From assembly GCA_021234155.1 (NCBI GenBank), contig JAJEKV010000001.1, forward strand, positions 1,429,927-1,493,926: a DNA stretch of 64,000 bases, written 5' to 3'. The stretch is from Isoetes taiwanensis. Its lineage: Eukaryota; Streptophyta; Lycopodiopsida; Isoetales; Isoetaceae. The notes below the pieces were generated by a model, which made no database searches, had not been told where the DNA came from, and saw only the letters and a program-made list of their open reading frames with translations. The first letter of the stretch is position 1; each line of letters starts with the position of its first letter. Of this stretch, positions 22,261 to 31,579 are shown in pieces. The position numbers and the translations under genes were made by a program.

Positions 22261-22549
22261 AGAATGGTTGCATAAGAATGGGATGTGCATTGTTGTTGGA
22301 TTCATTCTTGGTAGTCTTCTGCAAAGGTTACAGGGAACAACCTATTGCCCCCGAGATCCGAAAGTGTTGGATGAGTTTTTTCGATGTGTTTCCTAAAGAA
22401 TTAACAGTAATTGCCTCCACATAGAATGGTAGATCATGAGATAGAACTTGTTCCCCGAGCTGAACCCACATCAGGCCACCATACGATTTCATGCATTAGA
22501 GATGGCTGAATTGAAGAAACATTAGCGGAATTATTGGAACAAGGGTTTA

Positions 22550-23445
22550 TACGGAAAGTGTTTCTCCATTTGGTGGCCAGATTTTGTTTGTTAAAAAGAA
22601 GGATGGGACATTAAGGTTGTGTATTGATTACGCGCATGCTTAACCGTGATTTTGATGAAGAATAGATATGCATTGCCTAGGGTTGATGAGCTATTTGACC
22701 AGTTGGGACAAGCTAAGTACTTCACAAAAATTGATCTACGATCTGGATATCATCAGATCCGGATCAAGGACACAGATATTTATAAGACTGCATTTAGGAC
22801 ACGCTACGGACATTACGAGTTTGTTGTAATGCCCTTTGGGTTGACAAATGCTCCCGCCACCTTTATGCGCCTAATGAATGAGATATTCCGATCTTTCTTG
22901 GATAAGTTTATATTGGTTTTCTTTGATGATATTTTGGTATATTCGGGACATTAGAGGAGCATGTAGAACACATAAAGCGGACATTAGCTATTTTGCGGCA
23001 AGAAAGGTTGTATGGTAAGCTATCTAAGTGTTCTTTTGCACAAACTAGATTGGTATACCTTGGGCATGTTATTTCAGAGAAGGGATTGGAGCCAGATCCT
23101 TCTAAGGTTGAGGCAGTTAGGGATTGGCCCACACCAAAGACGGTGAAGGAGGTAAGATCATTCTTGGGATTAGCAGGTTATTACCGCAAATTTGTTCCTA
23201 AATTTGCAAAGATTGCAGCTCCTTTGACTTCTTTGCTGGGTAAGAAGAATGATTTGCAATGGACTGGTAGTTGTCAGGAAAGTTTTCAAAAGTTAAAGGA
23301 TGTTTTGATTAGTGCACCAGTCTTAAGGATTCCAGATATGAATGTACCCTTCCATGTAGTCACTGATGCTTCTGGGAAAGCTATAGGAGGAGTCTTGCTG
23401 CAGGAAGGCCGAGCTTATAACTGGTGTAAATTATGGAATTTCTAA
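22550..23445 (+). pseudogene. gypsy copy 1 reverse transcriptase and RNase H start
   Basis: Reverse-transcriptase landmarks occur in order. They are [15 protein letters not shown] (near 22590), [13 protein letters not shown], the [12 protein letters not shown] block, the catalytic FFDDILVYS (about 22918-22944), LGHVISEKG, and FLGLAGYYRKFV. The RNase H start VTDASGKAIGGVLLQ is at about 23360-23404. A frameshift separates the two halves just after the catalytic Asp pair. The frame then runs into unrelated LTR sequence. Non-functional. Confidence 0.9.
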
Positions 23446-23517
23446 GGTAAATTTGATATGGAAATGTGCCTAGTTGATATTGGGTGGAATTCATAGTATT
23501 GTGATCTATGTGTAGTA

Positions 23518-24354
23518 TAATTCTTTGATATAGACCTGCGGGGCCGAGTCTAGGTGCGATGGTCTAGACTTCGCTGGTTATTACGCATGCTGCTATGTAA
23601 ATGGTATTATACATCGGGCGTTGGTACCGTATGGTACAACGTCATGCATTAAGTGGTCCTCCAATCTTTGACGCAATGTGGATGGGTGTGTACACACGCG
23701 TGGTTACCCCGCTTCTATGTCATCGGCCTGACAAACCGAGAGTTGACCTTTGCTCGGACCGTGAGGAATATTGGTTGCAATGTTGATGCTATGATTGCTT
23801 GGTTATTATATATGTGGTCTTCTTTGTTGGAATTAAGTTGCATTGGTCATGCTTGTTGGACTAGTTACTTGGATTGTAGGGCGAGGCTACGGTGAAGAGG
23901 TTAGGGCTGTTGTTCTAGGTTAATGCTTTGTATTGTTGATGCTAGACATCCTAGATCCCCGATCCCCACTTAGTCCGTGTGACTAACCCCGTGGTTGATG
24001 GTGTAAGCAGAGGTGTGAGATGCTCCGGAAAGTAGCCAAGCTTCGGAAAGGCGAGAGTAGAAGTGTGTGGATTGCTATTCAATAAACTTGATTATTATTA
24101 CTACTATTATTATTATTATATATGGGCTTGAAGTTACAATTATTAAGCTCATTCATAGTGTGCAGGGATATTGCTGAGTAATGGGCAAGTACATGTTTGG
24201 AACCTTAGAATATGTAAAAAGATTAGATTCTTTACCTAAGTGTTATTGTTGCGGATGCATGAGTTTCTTAAGTTTTTAAGCTTAAGTAGATCCAATGGTC
24301 AAGATTGACGGGATCTCCAGTTACCATAAAGGTTAACTGGCCAGGTCCGTCACA
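23518..24354 (+). repeat. 3' LTR of gypsy copy 1
   Basis: Partner of 19652-20501; see that entry. It is joined at its left end directly to the truncated RNase H frame and at its right end, through GTAC, to a TRIM LTR starting at 24359. It contains a TTA/CTA trinucleotide run near 24090-24120. Confidence 0.8.
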
Positions 24355-24358
24355 GTAC

Positions 24359-24655
24359 TGTAACGTTCCTAACCGACATGCCCTTAACCAACTGGGCAAA
24401 ACCGTCTAGACGTTTATGAGTAGTCGCTTCTACCCATTTATGCCGGTGTCTCCTGAACGCCTACGTGCACATTCAAGGTTCGAATACTCGTTTACGTCTA
24501 CCATGGGTCCGTTACAGTCTCTCCCACTAGAACTATGCTCGCCCTCGAAAGCATCCAAGGCTATACCATGTCACAATGATTACCAAGTCTTTGCAAATTA
24601 CCCATGCATATAGGCACCCATGGAGACTCGAACTTCGAGACCGCCTCGATACCAA
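24359..24655 (-). mobile_element. TRIM element 1 (partial)
   Basis: On the minus strand this is a miniature LTR element. The 3' LTR (24516-24359, 158 bases) begins TGTAACGGACCC and ends GGAACGTTACA, so it has inverted TGTAACG/CGTTACA tips. It is preceded by a purine run GTGGGAGAGAC. A roughly 130-base non-coding interior follows, and a primer-binding remnant TTGGTATC at 24655-24648. The expected 5' LTR is replaced by an LTR in the opposite orientation (next entry). Confidence 0.8.
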
Positions 24656-24657
24656 TA

Positions 24658-24880
24658 AGTAACTTGGGCCCATGGTAGACCGCCGAGTATTCGAACCTTG
24701 AATGTGCCGTGGGCGTTCCAGACACCGCATAAATGGGTAGAAGCGACTACTCATAAACGTCTAGACGGTTTTGCCCAGTTGGTTAAGGGCATGTCGGTTA
24801 GGAACGTTACAGTTGGTATCAGAGCAGGTCTCGAGTTCGAGTCTCCATGGGTGCCTATATGCATGGGTAATTTGCAGATG
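24658..24880 (+). mobile_element. TRIM element 2 (LTR, PBS and partial interior)
   Basis: An LTR of the same family in plus orientation (24658-24811, ending GGAACGTTACA) is followed by a perfect initiator-Met tRNA type primer-binding site TTGGTATCAGAGC (24813-24825). About 55 bases of TRIM interior follow, up to GGTAATTTGCA, where similarity stops. It stands head to head with element 1, giving a near-palindromic pair. Confidence 0.8.
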
Positions 24881-25434
24881 TGTGACATAGAAGGAAATGT
24901 CATGATTACATTAAGGTCCTACTTGAGATCTATAAAGTTGTTGGCCTTAGGGTTATGGCTAGAATAGTCAGTGATAGCCTTGAAAAAGTTCTTGGCCTTG
25001 CAAAAAAATTCTTGAAGTATAAGAAAGCACTTAATGGAACAAAGTGGTCAGGTTACGCATTTATATTTAGAGAATGATATCCACTTAAATTATGGCAGAT
25101 TGAAGAATTGATTGGCCAAGATTGAACAATGTTATCTTATGGATAAGGAAGAAGAAGACGATGAATAGAGGAATAACATATTTAATCGTGGTAGTAGGTG
25201 AACCATGAAATTGAACGAAAGAGTTGTCAGATAAAGCCCAGACATGAGATAAAGGCAGAGGGGAATGTATAGACATGGGGAAGTGCCATTTTTGAAAATC
25301 TTAGAATGTAATAAAAGAGTTGTAAGCACATCTAGTAATGGTGCTTCCATGTATTGTAATTATTTGGCATGCTAGAAGTGATTGTAAATTGATGGAGGGA
25401 TGGTGATTGCATTACTTGATTAAGGATACAGTAC
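24881..25434. other. Unrecognised spacer between TRIM pieces
   Basis: No gene or known element. It ends in ACAGTAC directly before the next TRIM LTR. The same ACAGTAC precedes the TRIM LTR at 24359. Confidence 0.4.
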
Positions 25435-25796
25435 TGTAACGTTCCTAACCGACATGCCCTTAACCAACTGGGCAAAACCGTCTAGACGTTTATGATCTAG
25501 TCGCTTCTACCCATTTATGCGGTGTCTCGAACGCCATACGAGGCACATTCAAGGTTCGAATACCGAGCGGTCTACCATGGGCCCATTCTGATCTCTCCCA
25601 CTAGAACTATGCTCGCCCCTCGAGCATCCAAGGCTATACCATGTCCGTGTCATACTATATCACAATGATTACCAAGTCTTTGCAAATTACCCATGCATAT
25701 AGGCATCCATGGAGACTCGAACTCGAGACCTGCTCTGATACCAACTGTAACGTTCCTAACCGACATGCCCTTAACCAACTGGGCAAAACCGTCTAG
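25435..25796 (-). mobile_element. TRIM element 3, tandem with gypsy copy 2
   Basis: Minus-strand order: a truncated 5' LTR (25796-25746), primer-binding site TTGGTATCAGAGC (25744-25732), an interior of about 140 bases, a purine run GTGGGAGAG, and a 3' LTR (about 25591-25435). The truncated LTR is fused directly to the gypsy integrase frame at 25796/25797. The gypsy copy and this TRIM therefore share one LTR. Confidence 0.8.
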
Positions 25797-26620
25797 GCTT
25801 GAGGACGATAAGATGTACTGGCATATAACTTAGTCCCAATATTTTGAAACAGCCCTTGCCAAAATTGGCTCATAAACTTTGTATCCCGATCTGATGAAAT
25901 AGTGGCTGGCATCCCATGCAACCTAAAAATCTCCTTAACGAATAACTTAGCAATATCCATTGCCGTAGCAGTAGTCTTCGTAGGCATAAAATGGGCCTGC
26001 TTGGTTAGTCGGTCAACCACAACATAGATTGCATCATAACCTGAACGTGTCCGGGGAAGCTCAACAATGAAGTCCATAGAAATACTCTCCCACTTAGAAG
26101 ATGGAATTACTAAAGGTTGTAATTCTCGGGCTCCCCTAAACCTTGATGCTTTTACCTTCCGACAAGATAAACACTTAGCCACGTGCTCCTTAACCATCTT
26201 CTTTTTGTCGTACAAAAAAAGAAATTCTCAAGCATTTTCCTCAAAGTCTTATGTACCCCTGGGTGGCCCGCTAAAGGACTATCATGTGCTTCATATAACA
26301 ACCTCAATCTCAACTCCTGATCATTAGGAATACACATACGGCCATTATAATATAAAACTCCTTTAGACAATGCATACCTCGGAAAATCTTGGGGGTTCTC
26401 CACCACAGGTGCAAAATACGGATCATTCCTCAATTTACTAAGAATATCTGCATCCCATTGTCCTTGAAGCACACTAATGGAAGTTAAGAATGACCTTCTA
26501 GACAAAGCATCAGCAATTACATTTTCTTTGCCAGGTTGATATTCAATTTCAAAATCATACTCTTCCCTTAGTTGCATCCACCTCCTTTGCCTATTATTCA
26601 AATATGGTTGTTTTGCAAAA
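25797..26620 (-). pseudogene. gypsy copy 2 RNase H end and integrase
   Basis: The RNase H end (26601 downward) carries DFEIEYQPGKENVIADALSR. The integrase zinc domain follows with H..H (LAGHPGVHKT) and C..C (CLSCRK). The catalytic core has the first Asp in SMDFIVELP and the second in ISSDRDTKF. The frame stops at SYRPQA, immediately before the segment that carries the catalytic Glu, so the active site is incomplete. A frameshift lies near 26190. Confidence 0.88.
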
Positions 26621-26758
26621 TACTTCAGATTTTGGTGGTGGAGTCTTCAAAAGAAACGGCGACCCAAAGCAAATAATGTCTCCATACCCTCAAGGCATGG
26701 ATAATGGCCAACATTTCTAGATCATGCCTTTGGGTAATTTTGTTCAGCGAGAGACAAC

Positions 26759-27640
26759 TTACGAGATATATAAGCACAAACTTCGGCCTTCTGCAGCAAG
26801 ACTCCTCCTATAGATTTCCCGTAAGCATCGGTGACTACATGGAAGGGTACATTCATATCCGGAATCCTTAAGAGGTGGTGCACTAATCAAAACATCCTTT
26901 AACTTTTTGAAAACTTTCCCGACAACTACCGGTCCATTGCAAATCATTCTTCTTACCCAAAGAAAGAAGTCAAAGGAGTTGCAATCTTTGCAAATTTAGG
27001 AACAAATTTGCGGTAATAACCGCTAATCCCAAGAATGATCTTACCTCCTTCACCGCCTTTGGTGTGGGCCAATCCCTAATCGCCTCAACCTTAGAAGGAT
27101 CCGCTCCAATCCCTTCTCGAAATAACATGCCCAAGGTATACCAATCTAGTTTGTGCAAAAGAACACTTAGATAGCTTACCCTACAACCTTTCTTGCCGCA
27201 AAATAGCTAATGTCTGCTTTACATGTTCTACATGCTCCTCTAATGTCCTGGAATATACCAAAATATCATCAAAGAAAACCAATATAAACTTATCCAAGAA
27301 AGATCGGAATATCTCATTCATTAGACGATAAAGGTGGCGGAGCATTTGTCAACCCAAAGGGCATTACAACAAACTCGTAATGTCCGTGGCGTGGTCCTAA
27401 ATGCGGTCTTATAAATATATGTGTCCTTGATCCGGATCTGATGATATCCGATCGTAGATCAATCTTTGTGAAGTACTTAGCTTGTCCCAACTGGTCAAAT
27501 AGCTCATCAACCCTAGGCAATGCATATCTATTCTTCATTTGAATGCGGTTAAGCATGCGGTAATCAATACACAACCTTAATGTCCCATCCTTCTTTTTAA
27601 CAAACAAAAAGCGCACCAAATGGAGAAACACTCTACCGTA
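26759..27640 (-). pseudogene. gypsy copy 2 reverse transcriptase
   Basis: The segment carries the same landmarks as copy 1: [64 protein letters not shown] and FLGLAVI. The block with the catalytic Asp pair is near 27260. At least four frame changes interrupt it. Where copy 1 has a corrupted primer-grip region, copy 2 is intact and vice versa, so the lesions are independent. Confidence 0.85.
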
Positions 27641-27869
27641 TAAACCCTTGTTCCAATAATTCCGCTTAACTGTTTCTTCAATTCGACCATCTCTAATGCA
27701 TGAAATCAGTATGGTGGCCTTGATGTGGGTTCACTCCGGGGAACAAGTTCTATCTCATGATCTACCATTCTATGTGGAGGCAATTCTAATTAATTCTTTA
27801 GGAAACACGTCGAAAAAACTCATCCAACACTTCACGGATCTCGGGGGCAATAGGTTGTTCTCAGAAACT

Positions 27870-29580
27870 TCAGCACTCCAAGAATGAATCCAACAACAAT
27901 GCACATCCCATTCTTATGCAACCATTCTTAATCTGCTTCTTGAAACTTTTCAGGGACAAAGGTATAACCACTAATGACGAAGGCAATCCTTCCAACACAT
28001 ACTTATCTCCATTAGGACTTTGACATGTAACTGTTTTGCTCTCCCAATCAATGCAAGCTTTATGTGGCCTTAACCATGACATTCCTAGAATAGCATCATA
28101 TTTCCCTAGGCTCAATACTTGAAAACTAGTATGGGACTCAAGATCTCCTACTTGGAATTCAAGATTGTCTACCTTAGCATAAGAAGTCTTAATTTTGCCA
28201 TCAGCCAACTCCACTAATCATATTCAAATCTAGTTTCTTTGCCAGCCTTGGGGAAATAAAGCAATGTGTACTACCACAATCAATAAGAAAGAGAACAGGA
28301 ACTCCATGAATAATACACGGAACTCGATGACCACAAAATTTTGATTATCTACACGACCCTGGTCCTTGCAAAGATACATGCACATTCTTTCCACGGGAGG
28401 GTCCATGATTCTAGCAGCCCTAACCTCAGCTGCTGGGGTTAGCTTGTGCTATACTCTGTTATCTCCCCTAGCTTGTCCTCTTGCCACCCCTATTATTATC
28501 CCAAAACCTCCACGACCACCACGGTTACCTCGGCCTCCATTTCCTCTGCCTTGGCCCCGTCCATAAGTATCACTAGAATTGACACTGGACCTTTGGTTTG
28601 TTTGCCCTCCACGTTGAGAACATGCGGGGGCAGGATTGCTATCCATCCACCTTCTCGGACAATCTCGTCCATAATGACCAACTTTCTCGCACGAAGCATC
28701 AATTCTCATTAATACACTTTTCCCTGGTTTCATCATTCAAAGGTGCATACATAGGTCGAGATCCTCGACTTTGACCGCCTCCCCGCATACTAACGGCACA
28801 GGCTGACCATGCCACCCCCGCTAGGAAATCTACCTCTACCGTAGATCCACCACGCCATGTGGAAGGAGCTTGTCTCTTCTTAGCATTCTCCAAGGTTGCC
28901 TTCGGCTAGATCAGCTTCACGATTCTTAGCAATTCGAACACCTCCTCGGATCCTTATAGGACACACGACATTGTGCTCTTAATATCAACCTCGCAAACCC
29001 TTCACCGTCGAAAGCCAAAGCTTCTCCTTATCCTCAAAAGGACAATGATATCAAGAACCTTCTCGAACTTTTCATTATATTCGCCACTGTCCTTTTCGTG
29101 TCAGGTCCAAAACTCATTCATCTTGTCTACTTTGTATCCGGGAGGCATAAAGTGTCCTTCAAAAGCAGTCTTAAACTCTTGCCAAGTTGCCTGCCTTGCA
29201 ACCTTATTTATGTCCCGCAAATAATTCTCCCACCATACTCTAGCAAATCCACCCAACATTGCACGAGCCAATACGGCTTTAACAGAGTCTTGGCATTGAT
29301 GAGTTTAAAATAAAACTCAACCCCACGAAGCCATGAATCCGCATCATCCCCTGTAACATTTTCTCCAGTAAATACTTCTCTCTTAGTGTCCTTCAGCACC
29401 TTCTCCATTTGCCTTTGTCATTGCTGTCTTTTTGTTGCGACGACTCTGGCTGCAACACTTCTTTGAATAGACCGCAAGATACCTGAGGCTACATCGGGGG
29501 TTCCACTAGGCCCACTCCACCCCAACTGTCCAACTCCTCTTGGGATCCTCCCGGAGAACTCATCTCTACAAGAATCAAAT
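27870..29580 (-). pseudogene. gypsy copy 2 gag and protease
   Basis: The gag start ATGAGTTCTCCGGGAGG is near 29565. The gag core (WLRGVEFYFKL at about 29340) follows, then a zinc knuckle with its first Cys region near 28700 (CEKVGHYGRDC), and a Gly/Arg-rich stretch with an RGNRGGRGG block near 28520. The protease region at 28214-27870 carries GKYDAILGMSWLRPHKACIDW. Frameshifts separate the parts. Confidence 0.85.
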
Positions 29581-29648
29581 CATAGCAAATATCATCAATA
29601 ATCAAAAATCTCATAATCCACTAACCAGAACCTTGCTCTGATACCAAC

Positions 29649-29806
29649 TGTGACGCTCCTAACCGACATGCCCTTAACCAACTGGGCAAAACCGTCTAGA
29701 CATTTATAAGTAGTCGCTTCTACCCATTTATGCCGGTGTCTCGGGAACGTCCCACAGGCACATTCAAGGTTCGAATACTCGAGCGGTCTACCATGGGCCC
29801 GTTACA
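29649..29806 (-). repeat. 5' LTR of gypsy copy 2 (TRIM family LTR)
   Basis: A 158-base LTR begins TGTAACGGGCCCATGG and ends GGAGCGTCACA on the minus strand. It is the same length as the TRIM LTR at 24359-24516 and nearly the same sequence. The primer-binding site follows after one base. This is the only complete LTR of this copy. Confidence 0.85.
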
Positions 29807-30587
29807 CATGAAGATGCAATGGAATCTGCAATGCAAATGCCTTGAAAAAGATTGGCGAGTCCGACCAAATGGCCCACCCTAGCGCCAGCCAAATGGTGCT
29901 CTCACGGTTCTTCTCTCGTAAAATGCCGCCTAAAAGCGTAAAACCTAAAGAAGAAAGAGAAAGTTCGAAAACGGGTATTCGTGGAATATCCGGCAAAAAA
30001 AATATCACGTGGTAAAATTTCCCACACTTTTTTGCCAGCCCATACTTTTTCCTAAAATGTGGTAGTTTTGGTCGGGGACAGAAACGGACAACTTTTTCCT
30101 GACATGTCTTTTTCGGATTTTGCACAGTAGGTTACAATGGTTCCGGGGAATTTCCCGAACAAAGCCGGCATGCATAAAAGTAGTTGATAGCTATTTTGTT
30201 CGAACTTGGTACCATGGGTGGTTGATTGATGGACAGGATCACAACTGGGTCATGCTAATTTAATGATGGAGTGAGTGATAGAACGTGGTGGTAAGTTGAT
30301 GGAGAACGCGGTACCATGGGTGGTGAGTTTATGGACAGGATTGTGGGGCATGCTAATTAATGATATGGTGGGAAAGATTGTTGTGGGAACGTGGATGTTA
30401 TTTTTGAAGGCTCCATAAGGGTGCTTTCCCATGGGCAGAAAACCTCCAGATTTCCTGAAGCTCTGGTATGCTATTCCGATGTTCCCATGAGCTAAGAACC
30501 TGAGTGGCTGAGGTTAAGAACCTTTGAAAGTAACCCCGACAATTACTTTTGGACATGGATCTGACCTTATCCAAGTCCGTCCGTCTG
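29807..30587. repeat. Intergenic with a 100-base tandem repeat
   Basis: A unit starting GGTACCATGGGTGG occurs at 30208 and again at 30310. It includes TGGACAGGAT, CATGCTAATT and GAACGTGG in the same order, giving a diverged tandem pair. No gene recognised. Confidence 0.55.
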
Positions 30588-30701
30588 TCCATGGGAAAGC
30601 ACCCTAAGTCAAGTGGGGTCGAGATGGTGTTGCATGCGTTTGAGTCCATGGGAAAGCACCCTAAGTCAAGTGGGGTCGAGAGGGTGTTGCATGCGTTTGG
30701 T
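30588..30701. repeat. 57-base tandem duplication upstream of LINE ORF1
   Basis: The unit TCCATGGGAAAGCACCCTAA with its 37-base continuation is present twice, 30588-30644 and 30645-30701, nearly identical. It lies about 190 bases before the ORF1 start. It may belong to the LINE 5' region. Confidence 0.9.
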
Positions 30702-30889
30702 TTGAGCACCAAACTCAAGGCATAAAGGCACCAAAATTCAAGTCTAGCAAAATGAAATAAAGTAACATAGCCTAGAAGACAAAATCGTTGTGCAAAATGT
30801 GTCAATCTTTCACACTTGGTGGAGAAATCTATTGCTGCTCTCCTGGGAAGGAAAGGGGTTCACGAGCGGCGCTTCATCGTATCCCCTTC

Positions 30890-31575
30890 ATGGGGAGGCC
30901 AGGGAAGAAGACCACATCACCGAATAAGGGAGGCATCGAATATGATGGAGATACTGCGACTCTGATTGCTATGATGACAGAGATGAAATCAACGATGGAG
31001 GAGATGAAATCAATGATGGAGGATTTACGCGAAATGCTTGCTGAAGTGATAGCCTATAACAAATCTCTAACTCAGCAGAATCAAGAATTAAAGGAAACCC
31101 TCCAGATATAGCTAATATTTCTAATATGATTGCAGATCAATTAGTGAAACATGATGAAGTGGTCTCACATGAATCCAGAGAACAAGAACTGAGAGCACAG
31201 AATCTCAAAATATCAGGTTTGGTAGAGCAAGATAATGAAGACGTGAATCAGACAATAGCTGATTTTTTTAAAGACACTATGAGGCTCCGTGAGACTCAAG
31301 TTGTTCACTGCAGGAGGTTAGGTAAACCAGGGAATTATCCTCACCCTATTCTTGTTAAATTTAAAGATATTGATGCACGTAACAGGGTGCTTCAGAACAG
31401 ATCATCTTTGAAAGGACAAAAGCATATCTGGCTAGACGTTGATCTGACTCCAGCTCAGTTAGAAATACGTAAAAAGGAATGGGCAAAAGTGAAAGCAGGA
31501 AGAGAGGAAGGCTTCATAGCGTATCTGGATAAATCAGGTAAGGCTGTAGTCACTTCTAGAAGGAAAAACAAATAG
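30890..31575 (+). pseudogene. LINE ORF1 protein (coiled coil, RRM-like, C-terminal domain)
   Basis: Start chosen at ATGGGGAGGCCAGGG (30890). A coiled coil with near-repeats (MTEMKSTMEEMKSMMEDLRE) covers about residues 25-65. A one-base indel near 31105 places the rest in another frame. That rest continues with ELRAQNLKISGL and QTIADFFKD, then VHCRRLGK, PILVKFKD and IRKKEW. Its order resembles the coiled coil, RNA-recognition and C-terminal domain layout of animal-type L1 ORF1 (transposase 22 family). The protein would chaperone the element RNA. Most seed-plant L1 ORF1 proteins instead have a DUF4283 plus zinc-knuckle layout. Confidence 0.7.
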
Positions 31576-31579
31576 GGAC

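Larger units (their letters stand above)
19652..24354 (+). mobile_element. Ty3/gypsy retrotransposon, copy 1 (internally deleted)
   Basis: Two direct repeats of about 0.85 kb (19652-20501 and 23518-24354) enclose gag, a protease region, reverse transcriptase and the start of RNase H. The left repeat ends CCACA, followed by a tRNA-type primer-binding site TTGGTATCGTGAGC (20504). The right repeat ends GTCACA. The RNase H frame breaks off near 23425 directly into LTR-like sequence, so integrase and the polypurine tract are deleted. The copy has many one-base frameshifts and stops and is not functional. A copy with a closely similar internal region lies on the opposite strand at 25797-29648. Confidence 0.9.
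25797..29806 (-). mobile_element. Ty3/gypsy retrotransposon, copy 2, with TRIM-type LTR
   Basis: The minus-strand element reads LTR (29806-29649, 158 bases), primer-binding site TTGGTATCAGAGCAAGG, gag, protease, reverse transcriptase, RNase H and integrase. It then breaks off inside integrase, directly into a partial LTR. The interior is closely similar to copy 1 from the primer-binding site onward. The LTR is that of the TRIM family and unrelated by eye to the 0.85-kb LTR of copy 1. Many one-base indels break the frames. Non-functional. Confidence 0.88.

Noticed and set aside
24658-24811. Cassandra-type TRIM (LTR carrying 5S rRNA promoter)
   Set aside because: GTTAAGGGCATG is only loosely like 5S box A, and no intermediate element or box C was recognisable at the right spacing.
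24770-24850. tRNA-like A/B boxes suggesting a SINE
   Set aside because: The GTTGGTATCAGAGC string is better explained as an LTR-element primer-binding site, because LTR tips, purine run and (at 62280) target duplication are present.
29802-30125. 107-codon minus-strand frame next to the gypsy LTR
   Set aside because: No domain; lies in repeat-rich DNA and starts within the LTR flank.
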